A stretch of DNA of 64,000 bases, taken from the NCBI RefSeq assembly GCF_009870785.1, contig NZ_WTWX01000001.1, forward strand, positions 268,065 to 332,064. The letters run 5' to 3'. Source of the stretch: Paenibacillus sp. An7 (GTDB taxonomy: Bacteria; Bacillota; Bacilli; Paenibacillales; Paenibacillaceae). The position numbers and the translations under genes are program-made. Below are positions 8,506 to 16,838 of the stretch, piece by piece. The notes below the pieces were generated by a model. The model did not search any database, was not told the origin of the DNA, and saw nothing but the letters and a program-made list of their open reading frames with translations. Position 1 is the stretch's first letter. Every line of letters starts with the position of its first letter.

Positions 8506-8931
8506 AAAGGCTATACCTCCATCACGATTTCATTATAACAAATCACTTCCTATCAAAGGAGGGTTAAAATAACTTCTGGAATTTATTGTTTAACATGACG
8601 ACTCTGATTCTATTACTATATACTCTAATATAGACAGTTATCTTCTTAAGCAAGCAATACAAGAGCTAGAGATTGTAAATGCAGATCTTTTTCTTGCCTT
8701 AATTTCATTTCATTTCATTTCATTACATAATAAAGATTCTCAGAGACAACTTGCTTCTGAAAGAAGAAAAAAGTGAAATCGAAAGTACGATTTCACTTTT
8801 CATTCTTCTATTTGTTTACATGTGAGAAAGATTCTATCACTTTTGAAACGAAAGGTAAATCAGGATTCCCATTTCTTTTCCCATCTTTCTTTTACAGAAG
8901 TCGTACACAAAATGGAGTTTGAAACAATAGG
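8506..8931. other. Intergenic gap, 426 bp
   Basis: The gap holds a TATAAT for the TerB operon (8537-8532, minus; no good -35), a short ATTTC tandem repeat (8702-8724) and the terminator at 8769-8800. I see no convincing small gene or RNA here. Confidence 0.6.
8769..8800 (-). terminator. Intrinsic terminator of the FtsW-like gene
   Basis: AAAAGTGAAATCG pairs perfectly (13 bp) with CGATTTCACTTTT across AAAGTA. On the minus strand a TTTTCTTC tract follows. Confidence 0.8.
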
Positions 8932-10260
8932 TTAAGACTCTGATGAAGAAAGATGGCTGGAAGAAAACGCAGCTGCAGGAATCATATTTTTTCTGCGATA
9001 GATAGATAGAACTAGTCCAATAGCGGATAAGTCAATCCACTGATTCGATCCTCCATAGCCGATGAAAGGTAATTCCATGCCTACAAACGGCAGAAATCCA
9101 AATGACATAAGTATAGGCCATGCAAATCTTATCGTAAAAAAGAACAATACGACAAAAATAAGATGCCTGCCATATGATTCTTTGACTGTGGATAGTAACT
9201 GTACTAAATATCCAAGGAACAACCCGATTAGAATAATGGTGATGAGCCCAAAAATCCAGCCAAAACAGTATATCAAGTAAGGAAATAAAGAATCACTTTG
9301 CACATAATCAAGACCAGGATTGCTGGAAGCAAATCCTCGTCCAAACCATCCTGCCGATTGGATTGCTTCGAGTGATTTCATCTGGATATAGGCATAATTC
9401 CCGATCGGTTGAAAGAAAGTCATAAATCTATCCTTTAATATACTGAAATGCGGCATTGTAAAATATAACATAGCTACTATAGGTATCATGGTAACGACGG
9501 CTAACTGTTTTACATTTCTCTTGGTGAACCACATCATCATTATATACCCCGCCGCGTAAATTACACCGTATAGTACAGAATTCCCTATGTAAGTGATGAG
9601 TAATAGAGGGAATACTCCTCGATAAAAAGTGTGAAAGATGGTATGGATCCAGTTCATTTCTTTTATCGGCTTCATTCCCGCAAGTGCCAGCAAGAACAAT
9701 AAAACAGAGCTGTATAACATATTTATAGAGAAAGGACCTAGCGCTAAATAACCCTTAACACCATTAATCATGGCACTATTCATTAAAATAAATGCATTCA
9801 TAAATAATAGAAGGAAAAAAACTTGGTCTGAGTATTTCTTTAGCTTCTGATAATCAAAGAAATAAAAAAATACAAGAAATATGAGTCCTATCCCTATTTG
9901 CAGAGCTTTTCTAGCCGTCAAATCGGGAATCCGAGATGAACCCGATACGTCAATACAAACGGCTCCAACAATTCCAATCAAAGATATGATCGTAAGAAGA
10001 AGTGCAATTCTCCAATTGAGCACTGGTTTATGGGTTTCATTCATGCTTTTCCCTATCACATCGGGAGATCCCATTTCTTCGATAGCCTTATGTATCGCAG
10101 TTTCTTTCGAACTGCCTAGCTGCTGGAATTCCTCTATCCGATCTTCGATATGATTCGTAAGTTCTTCTCGAATTTCAGGGTGCATCTTTTTGACCTTAAT
10201 ATGGCGGCATACTTGATCCAAAAATTGCTGAACTACTTCATTCTCTCCACTGTTCTGCAC
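8932..10260 (-). CDS. FtsW/RodA-like membrane protein with N-terminal HAAS/permease-prefix-like domain
   Basis: The first ~85 residues are soluble and match the helical prefix domain often encoded beside PadR regulators (EIREELTNHIEDR, AIEEMGSPDVIG). About ten membrane segments follow, in an FtsW/RodA/SpoVE-like SEDS fold (a conserved-looking ELPFIGYGGSNQWIDL near the C-terminus). SEDS proteins polymerise glycan strands. The unusual prefix domain and the PadR gene immediately upstream suggest regulated, non-housekeeping use. The start is GTG at 10260 with GAGGGG six bases before; it lies 1 bp after the padR stop. Family assignment is firm and enzymatic activity is not. A second SEDS-like gene without the prefix is at 19062. 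Confidence 0.85.
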   Translation of the reverse strand: MQNSGENEVVQQFLDQVCRHIKVKKMHPEIREELTNHIEDRIEEFQQLGSSKETAIHKAIEEMGSPDVIGKSMNETHKPVLNWRIALLLTIISLIGIVGAVCIDVSGSSRIPDLTARKALQIGIGLIFLVFFYFFDYQKLKKYSDQVFFLLLFMNAFILMNSAMINGVKGYLALGPFSINMLYSSVLLFLLALAGMKPIKEMNWIHTIFHTFYRGVFPLLLITYIGNSVLYGVIYAAGYIMMMWFTKRNVKQLAVVTMIPIVAMLYFTMPHFSILKDRFMTFFQPIGNYAYIQMKSLEAIQSAGWFGRGFASSNPGLDYVQSDSLFPYLIYCFGWIFGLITIILIGLFLGYLVQLLSTVKESYGRHLIFVVLFFFTIRFAWPILMSFGFLPFVGMELPFIGYGGSNQWIDLSAIGLVLSIYRRKNMIPAAAFSSSHLSSSES

Positions 10261-10261
10261 G

Positions 10262-10591
10262 TTATCCCCTCTCCCCCATTACAGTATCGACTGCTGTACG
10301 AAACCGAATCCACTCTTTCTTTTTTTCCTGGAGTTTTCTCTTCCCCTCATCCGTAATCTGATAGTATTTTCGTTTACGCCCATCCTGCTGACTCCAGTAA
10401 GCGTTAAGCAATCCTTCTGACTCGAGAGTGTGAAGAATTGGATATAGAGTCCCTTCTTTCATGACAAATACCTGATCCGACTTGTTTTCAATTTCTTTAA
10501 TCAACTCATATCCATACATTTCTCGTTCATTTAACACAGTGAGCAGCAGAATTACTGTACTTCCCTTCAGGAGCTCCTTATTTACAGACAT
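10262..10591 (-). CDS. PadR-family transcriptional regulator
   Basis: The 109-residue protein from the ATG at 10591 (AGGAG eight bases before) is a compact PadR winged helix: MYGYELIKEIE, EGTLYPILHTLESEGLL, GRKRKYYQIT. It is the first gene of a two-gene unit with the FtsW-like protein and probably represses it. Two head-to-tail 14-bp repeats in its promoter region are likely its operator. The inducing signal is unknown. Confidence 0.9.
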   Translation of the reverse strand: MSVNKELLKGSTVILLLTVLNEREMYGYELIKEIENKSDQVFVMKEGTLYPILHTLESEGLLNAYWSQQDGRKRKYYQITDEGKRKLQEKKKEWIRFRTAVDTVMGERG

Positions 10592-10615
10592 GTTCACATC
10601 TCCTTTTTATACCTA

Positions 10616-10644
10616 GTAAATCTATGTATCGTAAATCTATGTAT
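10616..10644 (-). promoter_or_regulatory. Tandem direct repeat, probable PadR operator
   Basis: GTAAATCTATGTAT occurs twice (10616-10629 and 10631-10644) with a 15-bp period, about 25 bp upstream of the padR start. A TGTAT/ATACA inverted repeat (10640-10652) overlaps the second copy. Confidence 0.5.
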
Positions 10645-10712
10645 ATAATACAATAGGTTTTTACCTAAAACAAGAATTAATTCCTTTTGTTTCATAATTA
10701 GCACAAACGAAC

Positions 10713-10739
10713 AAGCGATGGGTTTAGTGCCGATCGCTT
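10713..10739 (-). terminator. Weak terminator after the DUF2809 gene
   Basis: AAGCGAT pairs with ATCGCTT over a 13-nt loop, 51 bp past the stop. The tail GTTCGTTTG is only moderately T-rich. Confidence 0.4.
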
Positions 10740-10789
10740 CTCATCTTATGAGTGCTTGCATGAATAAATTAACGTGATCTCCAATGTTG

Positions 10790-11158
10790 CTAATTATTCC
10801 GGGCAATACGGCGCTCTATAATACCGGTTATTAGGTAAGATACGAGAATTGCGGAGGTGTATGCGATGAGATCCAGGATACCGAAAACACCATGTCCTAA
10901 AATCAGCTGAAGGAACCTATTCTCACGGAGTTCATTGATCCAAGGTGCATGAACTAACTGAGTAAACTCTATGAAATAACAGAATAATAACGGAATAAAG
11001 AATTGATATCTGCGAGGAGCATTCAAGAAAACGAAGGAGAACAAAAAGAAAATCAGCGCCGCCCATAAAAAATCACCCATAAAGGGTACTTTTGATCGGA
11101 GTAGTAATCCTAATAAAATAATAAAGACACAAGTCATTCCCAAGATGATTCTTTTCAT
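10790..11158 (-). CDS. DUF2809 family small membrane protein
   Basis: This 122-residue protein has four or so hydrophobic segments and the family signature: LLRSKVPFMGDFLWAAL, EFTQLVHAPWINELR and LDLIAYTSAILVSYL. DUF2809 members are integral membrane proteins of unknown function. It stands alone between convergent or unrelated neighbours, with the start ATG at 11158. No function can be assigned. Confidence 0.8.
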   Translation of the reverse strand: MKRIILGMTCVFIILLGLLLRSKVPFMGDFLWAALIFFLFSFVFLNAPRRYQFFIPLLFCYFIEFTQLVHAPWINELRENRFLQLILGHGVFGILDLIAYTSAILVSYLITGIIERRIARNN

Positions 11159-11227
11159 ATGCTTACCCCTTTCTGTCTATTCATAATAACGTAGTACTTC
11201 AAGTAAAGTTTTACATTAAATAAGAAA

Positions 11228-11249
11228 AGAATCCTGTCACCAGGATTCT
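11228..11249 (-). terminator. Intrinsic terminator of the aminotransferase gene
   Basis: AGAATCCTG/CAGGATTCT form a perfect 9-bp stem with the loop TCAC, followed on minus by TTTTCTTATTTA. Confidence 0.85.
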
Positions 11250-11262
11250 CATGATGAAGCAA

Positions 11263-12492
11263 TTAGCGATAACTGCGAATAAATTCCCCAATTCTTCTTG
11301 CTGCTTCCTCCAGCCGCTCTTGTTCTTGCACAAGTGCAATTCGTACATAACCCACGCCTTCACTGCCAAATGCATCACCAGGTATGACAGCCACCCCGGT
11401 GTGAAGTAATAATGCTTTCGCAAATGATCTTGAATCCCATTCCTCGGGTTTCCCTCGAAATGGCTCTGGGAGCGCTGCCCACAAAAACATCGTTGCACAT
11501 GGTTTTTTAATGTTCCAACCTTCTTTGGCAAGTAAATCTACGAACAAATCACGACGCGCTTCATAAAGCGGGGCTGGCCCTGTATAATCTTCTCCCTCAG
11601 CGATGGCTTGTTCCAAGGCTGTGACCGCAGCTTGCTGAATCGGTTCAAATACACCATAATCGATATTTTCCTTGAGGATCCTTAAAGACTGGATCGCTTG
11701 TTCATTACCGGCAAGATAGGCGATCCGGCAGCCTGCCATTTGAAAACTCTTCGAGAATGAATGGAATTCCACCGCGGTTTCAATCGCACCCGGTATACTT
11801 AATATACTCATCGGGCGATAACCATCAAAGCCCATTTCAGAGTAGGCCATATCATGTACAATGAGAACGTTCCACTTGCTCGCTTTAGCGATTAATTTTT
11901 CGAAATACTCCTGCGACGCAGCAGATGCAATCGGGTTTCCCGGAAAACTCAGTAAAATAAAAACAGCTTCTGCCCAAATCTCATCAGGTATCGCATCTAG
12001 GTCCGGCATAAACTGATTGTCTTCCTTAAGCGGAATTTCATAAGCTCGAACTCCCGCAATAGCAAGTGATCCAGAATAAATAGGATACCCAGGATTTGGG
12101 ACCATCGCTAAGTCTCCCGGATTACAGATGGCCTGAGCCAGATGAGCCAGTCCATCTTGAGAACCCATCAGCGATATGATTTCGGTCTGCGAATTTAGAC
12201 CGACTTGAAATCGGTGATTCATCCACTTTGCCACCGTAGTAAGGAAGATTTCACTTCCACTCGATTTGGGGTACGCATAGCTTCCCTCTTTCAACACTTC
12301 CCTGCTTAGGGTCTCACGTATAAAAGAAGACGGTCCCTGATCAGGGCTGCCTATTCCAAGATCAATCAAATCTTTTCCATTTGCTTTCGCTTCTTCTTTC
12401 CAGCTTGCCACTTCTGCAAAAATGGAAGAGCCTAAATGATCTAATTTGGCAGCACGCCAAGGTCGATTTGTATTCTCTGTATGTAATGTCAT
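11263..12492 (-). CDS. Class I/II PLP-dependent aminotransferase (DapL/AspC-like)
   Basis: The 409-residue fold-type I aminotransferase has a PLP lysine in HSFSKSFQMAGCRIAYLAG, SFPGNPIASAA at the cofactor loop and a C-terminal arginine region (GYVRIALVQEQERLEEAARRI). The N-terminal stretch DLGIGSPDQGP resembles the LL-diaminopimelate/alanine aminotransferase branch. It could serve lysine or amino-acid metabolism, but the substrate cannot be read from sequence alone. The ATG is preceded by AGGTGG. It is probably monocistronic, with its own terminator at 11228-11249. Confidence 0.85.
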   Translation of the reverse strand: MTLHTENTNRPWRAAKLDHLGSSIFAEVASWKEEAKANGKDLIDLGIGSPDQGPSSFIRETLSREVLKEGSYAYPKSSGSEIFLTTVAKWMNHRFQVGLNSQTEIISLMGSQDGLAHLAQAICNPGDLAMVPNPGYPIYSGSLAIAGVRAYEIPLKEDNQFMPDLDAIPDEIWAEAVFILLSFPGNPIASAASQEYFEKLIAKASKWNVLIVHDMAYSEMGFDGYRPMSILSIPGAIETAVEFHSFSKSFQMAGCRIAYLAGNEQAIQSLRILKENIDYGVFEPIQQAAVTALEQAIAEGEDYTGPAPLYEARRDLFVDLLAKEGWNIKKPCATMFLWAALPEPFRGKPEEWDSRSFAKALLLHTGVAVIPGDAFGSEGVGYVRIALVQEQERLEEAARRIGEFIRSYR

Positions 12493-12550
12493 GATGAGTC
12501 CACCTTTATTTTCTTATTTATTACGAACTATGCTCCTTTAATTCTGAGCT

Positions 12551-13711
12551 CTACTCCCAGAAAATCTGATGATTTCCACGCAGTCTAGCAAGACCTTCCA
12601 CATAGAAATAATCACCGTAGATTAATGAAACGTCTACATTTTGTTTCTCGGGATAATGGCTCGTACCATGCATAATCAAACCTTCTTCTTCGGGACGATC
12701 AAATGATCCATAGTTTTTGTAGAGGGACTCTAGAATTCGCTCCCCTGCCTGCCGGTAAACAGCTCTTTCCCACTCAGGAACAAGTGTTGATAATAGTAAA
12801 AGTCCACTAGCTGCACATGCTCCAGCAGAAGAATCTTTGATGTTTCTGGTATTCTCCGGCGCTCGGAAATCCCAAGCAGGGACGAGATCATCCGGCAGTT
12901 GTGATAAAAAGAAGTGCGCCGTTTGTTTGGATGCATGTAAAAACGCCTCATTACCGGTGTGATGATAGGCAAGCGCTAGACCGTACAAAGCCCATGCGTT
13001 TCCTCTTGACCACGCTGAATCTGGCGCAAATCCTTGACCCCCGAGATATTCTGCCACTTCTCCTGTATCTGGATCAAACCGAACGATATGACGTACCGAC
13101 CCATCAGGCCGAATAAAATGCGATAGAACCGTGTTCATATGTGCATTCGCTACATGAGCATACCTTGGATCCCCACTCTCCCTAGAAGCCCAGTAGAGTA
13201 AAGGTACATTCATCGCACAATCGATAATTGCAAGTCCAGAGTTGATCTCTCCCGGTCTCCATGGGTTCCACGCTCTTATGTAATTTCCTTTGAGATTAAA
13301 TCTCCCCATCAAGTAATTAGCCGCTTTAAAAGCCCTGCGCCGCGATTCTTCACCGCCATGCAGTTTATAATTTGCTAGACTTGTAAGGGTCCATATAAAT
13401 CCAATATCATGGTCCAGCCGCTCATAGCCATCAAGTACCTTGTCCAGATGATTCTCACATTGTTCTGCAATATCCCGAAACTGCTGTTCTCCGCTGCCTT
13501 CATACAGAATCCATAACATACCAGGCCAAAATCCAGCAGTCCACCATGCTGGTTCTTCTAACACGTAAGCACCTTTACGACTGGCATGTGGAAAATTCGC
13601 ACCGATTCGCTCCGAGGTGATAAGTACTTTCTTAACCGCTTGTTGAAAAGCCTGATCCTTCCAACATGTAACCTGTTCAGAAATATGCTGATCTTTGGGC
13701 TCAAGGGACAA
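12551..13711 (-). CDS. Glycoside hydrolase family 88, unsaturated glucuronyl hydrolase
   Basis: The sequence matches the GH88 (alpha/alpha)6 barrel family: WWTAGFWPGMLW, LDHDIGFIWTL with a catalytic-type Asp, SAWSRGNAWALYGLALAY and IKDSSAGACAASGLLLL. These cytoplasmic enzymes hydrolyse unsaturated uronic acids released by polysaccharide lyases. I prefer the TTG at 13711, since GGGAG lies 10 bases upstream and the resulting 386 residues fit the family; the frame stays open to an ATG at 13783 without a ribosome binding site. No lyase or sugar transporter is adjacent, so it is an orphan catabolic gene here. Confidence 0.85.
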   Translation of the reverse strand: MSLEPKDQHISEQVTCWKDQAFQQAVKKVLITSERIGANFPHASRKGAYVLEEPAWWTAGFWPGMLWILYEGSGEQQFRDIAEQCENHLDKVLDGYERLDHDIGFIWTLTSLANYKLHGGEESRRRAFKAANYLMGRFNLKGNYIRAWNPWRPGEINSGLAIIDCAMNVPLLYWASRESGDPRYAHVANAHMNTVLSHFIRPDGSVRHIVRFDPDTGEVAEYLGGQGFAPDSAWSRGNAWALYGLALAYHHTGNEAFLHASKQTAHFFLSQLPDDLVPAWDFRAPENTRNIKDSSAGACAASGLLLLSTLVPEWERAVYRQAGERILESLYKNYGSFDRPEEEGLIMHGTSHYPEKQNVDVSLIYGDYFYVEGLARLRGNHQIFWE

Positions 13712-13795
13712 GTATGATTCACTCCCTTCACTGATTAAATTGTGGTTCACAAGTAAATACTGTATTACCCTAAATTCTACCATGAATTAATAAAA

Positions 13796-13820
13796 AATAC
13801 CGACACTATTTGACGGTATT
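13796..13820 (-). terminator. Hairpin with T-tract just upstream of the GH88 gene
   Basis: AATACCG/CGGTATT with an 11-nt loop is followed on the minus strand by TTTTTATTAATTC. It faces into the GH88 gene, so it is either an upstream transcription barrier or a leader attenuator. Confidence 0.5.
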
Positions 13821-13944
13821 CAAATCTTTCATGCTTTTCTATTTAGGAATAATCATCTGTTCTTTTCTCACTTAAGACAAACGTGCAATCCTAACATTTG
13901 CTTGCCGCATAAGATAGATTAGAAACAAAGAGGGGGTGAACTAC

Positions 13945-14061
13945 ATGAGTGAAGTATATGGAGGCTACGAAGGAAATGGAGACAAAAAATCTAGCGTTGC
14001 AGCGATTCTCGTTCTGTTCATTTTGCTCGTTATCATCGCTAAAGCTTTTAAAAGTTACTAA
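13945..14061 (+). CDS. YjcZ family sporulation-type mini-protein
   Basis: This 38-residue ORF begins MSEVYGGYEGNG and continues into one membrane helix (VAAILVLFILLVIIAKAF). The Gly/Tyr-rich head plus a single helix is the YjcZ/YdgA-type pattern found in many spore-forming Bacilli. A strong ribosome binding site, AGAGGGGGTGA, precedes the ATG. Function is unknown; relatives are expressed during sporulation. A hairpin terminator follows at 14113. Confidence 0.85.
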   Translation: MSEVYGGYEGNGDKKSSVAAILVLFILLVIIAKAFKSY

Positions 14062-14112
14062 TTGATGCATGAAACGGATGAGTTCATGTAACAAATAAAA
14101 GCAAAAAACGCA

Positions 14113-14156
14113 AGGAGCTTACGATCAGATGCAAGTCATCTTTATCGTAAGCTCCT
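14113..14156 (+). terminator. Hairpin terminator after the YjcZ gene
   Basis: AGGAGCTTACGAT pairs perfectly with ATCGTAAGCTCCT across an 18-nt loop. It has an ATTTATC tail on plus and a T-run (GCGTTTTTTGC) on minus, so it may act both ways. Confidence 0.65.
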
Positions 14157-14246
14157 ATTTATCAAGTACATATTTCATCTCTATTACCCATTAACAAGGC
14201 AGCGATATCATTAACCTGCTCCTCAGGATTCATTCCATAACAAAAA

Positions 14247-14275
14247 GCCGTCTCCTATACAGGATAGAAGACGAC
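14247..14275 (-). terminator. Intrinsic terminator of the secreted protein gene
   Basis: GCCGTCTCCTAT pairs (two wobble positions) with ATAGAAGACGAC; TTTTTGTTATG follows on minus. Confidence 0.75.
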
Positions 14276-14289
14276 TCTGTTCAACGCAT

Positions 14290-16629
14290 TTATTTTTTTG
14301 GCATTTGTGTAAACAGCAAGTTAACAGGAAGATTACTTCCTGGTGCTGCCGTCAGTAGGATTTCTACTTTTTGCTCATAGTCACCTGTTCGGTAGAGTAC
14401 GGCTTGCTCATTTGGAGCACTCACTTGGCCTTTAGAATAGATCGCTGTTATATCTCCATTAACCATGGCAAAACCAGAATACTTTCCTCCGCGCGGGTTA
14501 AAAGAGATTAGTGTATTTGGCGCAACACGGTCAAGTGTGATTTTGTATAATACACCGAAATTCCCGGAGTTAGAAGCTTCTACACCAAGCATGGGGTCCA
14601 TACCTGCTAGGTTTGGATCGTCCTGGTTGTCTCCGAGAGCAAGACGCATAGAAGTCGCTCCTACCGGTTCCGAATAACGAATAACGCGGGTGGAATTCGG
14701 GTACGTACCTCGGTTATGAACGCCATCACGATCTAGAATAGGAAGTTTCTCCAGCACAGTTAACGGATCTAGTTTCTCATCAATCATGATTACATCGTAT
14801 TGAATTGGATAATCACTGCTCATGTCCGAGAACAATGAGATTACGCCGCCTTGTTTCATAACAGACTTGCTTAGTTCCGTCATGACAAGTTTGCTTTCAC
14901 CGGGAGCAAGTGTTATGGATGAACGTTTGCTTCCATCTTGCATGGACTCGAAGTAACGTTCAACAGATGATTTCCCAGCAGCTGTCGCAATGGGACTTGG
15001 CCCTGCAAACCCAAGGTTTTCTGTTTTAATCGTTGCTTCTGTGAAGTTCGTATTGGTTGCAACTACGTACATTTTCACATTCTTACCTGTATTGTTCACA
15101 TGGTGAATCATGAAACGTGTGTTACCAGCTGCCGTTTCTTGGTATACAATCCCTTCCGAGTTCACGGTTTCCGGGCTGTTACTACGAATCAGAGTACTTG
15201 GTTCATCGCTAAAAGTATATGGAACTTTAGACCAGGATGGAACTGCGGAACCATCAAATGTAAATTTCTCGCCGGCTGGCAAGAACATGCGATTAAATTC
15301 ATCTTGCGAATAAAGCGTCTCACTTGTTACCACTATTGTTTTTTCGAAATAACCTGTTTGTCCGCTATCGTCAGTTACCGTTAGGCTGATGTTTTTAGGA
15401 CCTGGTGTAAAGAACGCATAAGCGTTGTTATTCCAGTCATGTTTTACAATTTTACCGTCATCCGTACTTTGATCGGTGATCGTAATGAGTTCACCCATTT
15501 TGTACTCTTCTTTATCAGTTGTAAACATAGCTACCGGGGGAAGATTAGGCTGTTTAACTTCAATGGTTACTGTATAAGGATCGCTCCACGTACCATTTGA
15601 ATCCTGTACAGAATAGGAAACATCATACTTTCCAGCAGATGCAAACACTTCCTGTTTTCCTTCCCAGCGTTCGTCAACAATAGACAGCCCTTGCGGTGAA
15701 GAAGATTCTGTACTGTATGTAACTACCGTTTGTCCCGCCATAATCTCACCCGGCTGAATTGTGAACTTGGCAACAGGTTTGGTAGCTAGATCCATAATGA
15801 CTTTCTTACCTATATTATCGACTTTATATTTAATGTCCAAGGCTGCTGTAATCGCAGTCAAAGGAACCATAAATGTATTTTTCGTCTGATAGGAAGTACC
15901 TTTCATCGTTTTCGTCACGCCATTAACCGTGTATTTGCTGCTATCTGTCTTGAACCGCAGTTCATTCACACCGCTGACAATAACGGTTTCCTTCGTCTTT
16001 TTATCATAGCTTACTTTATACCCGACACGGTCCACTAGAGCGCGAATCGGAACATAAGATACTCCCTTTTTAACTTGCATAGGCTGAGGAGCATTGTATG
16101 TGACTCCGCCTTGTTCCATTTTTGTACTGTTAAAATAAAGAACCAAATCTGTTGGAATTGCACTTTTAACTGCGTTCGTCGCTGGTTTTGATTGCACAGA
16201 CTCTTCGCTTGGTGCTGTCTTCACATTAGGTGCAGTTGTTACTTCGCCTGTAACTTCGTCCGTTAGTTCATTCGTCACCGTTGTTTTGTCTGTCGATTTC
16301 GTAACTCCTGTTGCGGATTCAGCTGATGCTGCGGGTTCTGTTTCTTCCTTAATCGATGTTGCTTTCTCTGTTTTTGAATCCGCTGCTGTTTCTTTTTCAG
16401 TTGCTGTTTCTACTGACTCTGTTGCCACTTTGTTTTCCGTTTCTTGTTTCGTTACACGTGCTTGTGGTGCGTTTTGACTTTCTTCTGCTGTTTTGTTCAC
16501 TCCGTAAACTTCCTGAGCAACGACCTGTTGAGCAGCAGAAGCAGCCGCTTCCTGTGCGCTTACCGGAACTGCTGTTGCCACTTGGGACAAAGCTAGAACG
16601 GTCAGCATAGATAATTTCTTCAGTTTCAT
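14290..16629 (-). CDS. Secreted protein with copper-amine-oxidase N-terminal domain and PKD-like domains
   Basis: This 779-residue protein starts with a signal peptide (MKLKKLSML...VPVSAQ). A long Ala/Glu/Thr/Ser/Lys-rich linker follows (about 27-160). Next is a Cu_amine_oxidN1-like domain (about 165-290; YVPIRALVDRVGYKVSYD, FMVPLTAITAALDIKY), and then one or two PKD-like beta domains (about 293-430; PPVAMF, GELITITDQSTDDGKI). The last 350 residues are an extracellular module I do not recognise. There are no sortase or SLH motifs. In Paenibacillus this N-terminal domain is common on cell-surface proteins and does not imply oxidase activity. Function is unknown; a wall or biofilm role is only a guess. 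Confidence 0.8.
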   Translation of the reverse strand: MKLKKLSMLTVLALSQVATAVPVSAQEAAASAAQQVVAQEVYGVNKTAEESQNAPQARVTKQETENKVATESVETATEKETAADSKTEKATSIKEETEPAASAESATGVTKSTDKTTVTNELTDEVTGEVTTAPNVKTAPSEESVQSKPATNAVKSAIPTDLVLYFNSTKMEQGGVTYNAPQPMQVKKGVSYVPIRALVDRVGYKVSYDKKTKETVIVSGVNELRFKTDSSKYTVNGVTKTMKGTSYQTKNTFMVPLTAITAALDIKYKVDNIGKKVIMDLATKPVAKFTIQPGEIMAGQTVVTYSTESSSPQGLSIVDERWEGKQEVFASAGKYDVSYSVQDSNGTWSDPYTVTIEVKQPNLPPVAMFTTDKEEYKMGELITITDQSTDDGKIVKHDWNNNAYAFFTPGPKNISLTVTDDSGQTGYFEKTIVVTSETLYSQDEFNRMFLPAGEKFTFDGSAVPSWSKVPYTFSDEPSTLIRSNSPETVNSEGIVYQETAAGNTRFMIHHVNNTGKNVKMYVVATNTNFTEATIKTENLGFAGPSPIATAAGKSSVERYFESMQDGSKRSSITLAPGESKLVMTELSKSVMKQGGVISLFSDMSSDYPIQYDVIMIDEKLDPLTVLEKLPILDRDGVHNRGTYPNSTRVIRYSEPVGATSMRLALGDNQDDPNLAGMDPMLGVEASNSGNFGVLYKITLDRVAPNTLISFNPRGGKYSGFAMVNGDITAIYSKGQVSAPNEQAVLYRTGDYEQKVEILLTAAPGSNLPVNLLFTQMPKK

Positions 16630-16671
16630 GCTTAGACTCCTTTTGATTCTATTTTCTATTCTCTTCGAATT

Positions 16672-16687
16672 CGTCTACTATTAGACG
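16672..16687 (-). promoter_or_regulatory. Short inverted repeat in the leader of the secreted protein gene
   Basis: CGTCTA CTAT TAGACG lies about 45 bp upstream of the ATG. It could be an operator or an mRNA hairpin; there is no further support. Confidence 0.3.
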
Positions 16688-16796
16688 CTTAATCCCTGAA
16701 AAAGTTTCTGATGAAATGGGATAAATCTATAATAAGTGATAAAATGTTCCAAATAGCAAGAAAATTTCTCTTCTTTCTACTAGATTTACAATAAAT

Positions 16797-16829
16797 AACC
16801 CCTTAATGAGATTGGCTCATCAAGGGGTT
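16797..16829 (-). terminator. Intrinsic terminator of the esterase gene
   Basis: AACCCCTT/AAGGGGTT arms with an inner ATGAG/CTCAT stem, 10 bp past the stop; ATTTATTG follows on minus. Confidence 0.75.
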
Positions 16830-16838
16830 TATTTTATA

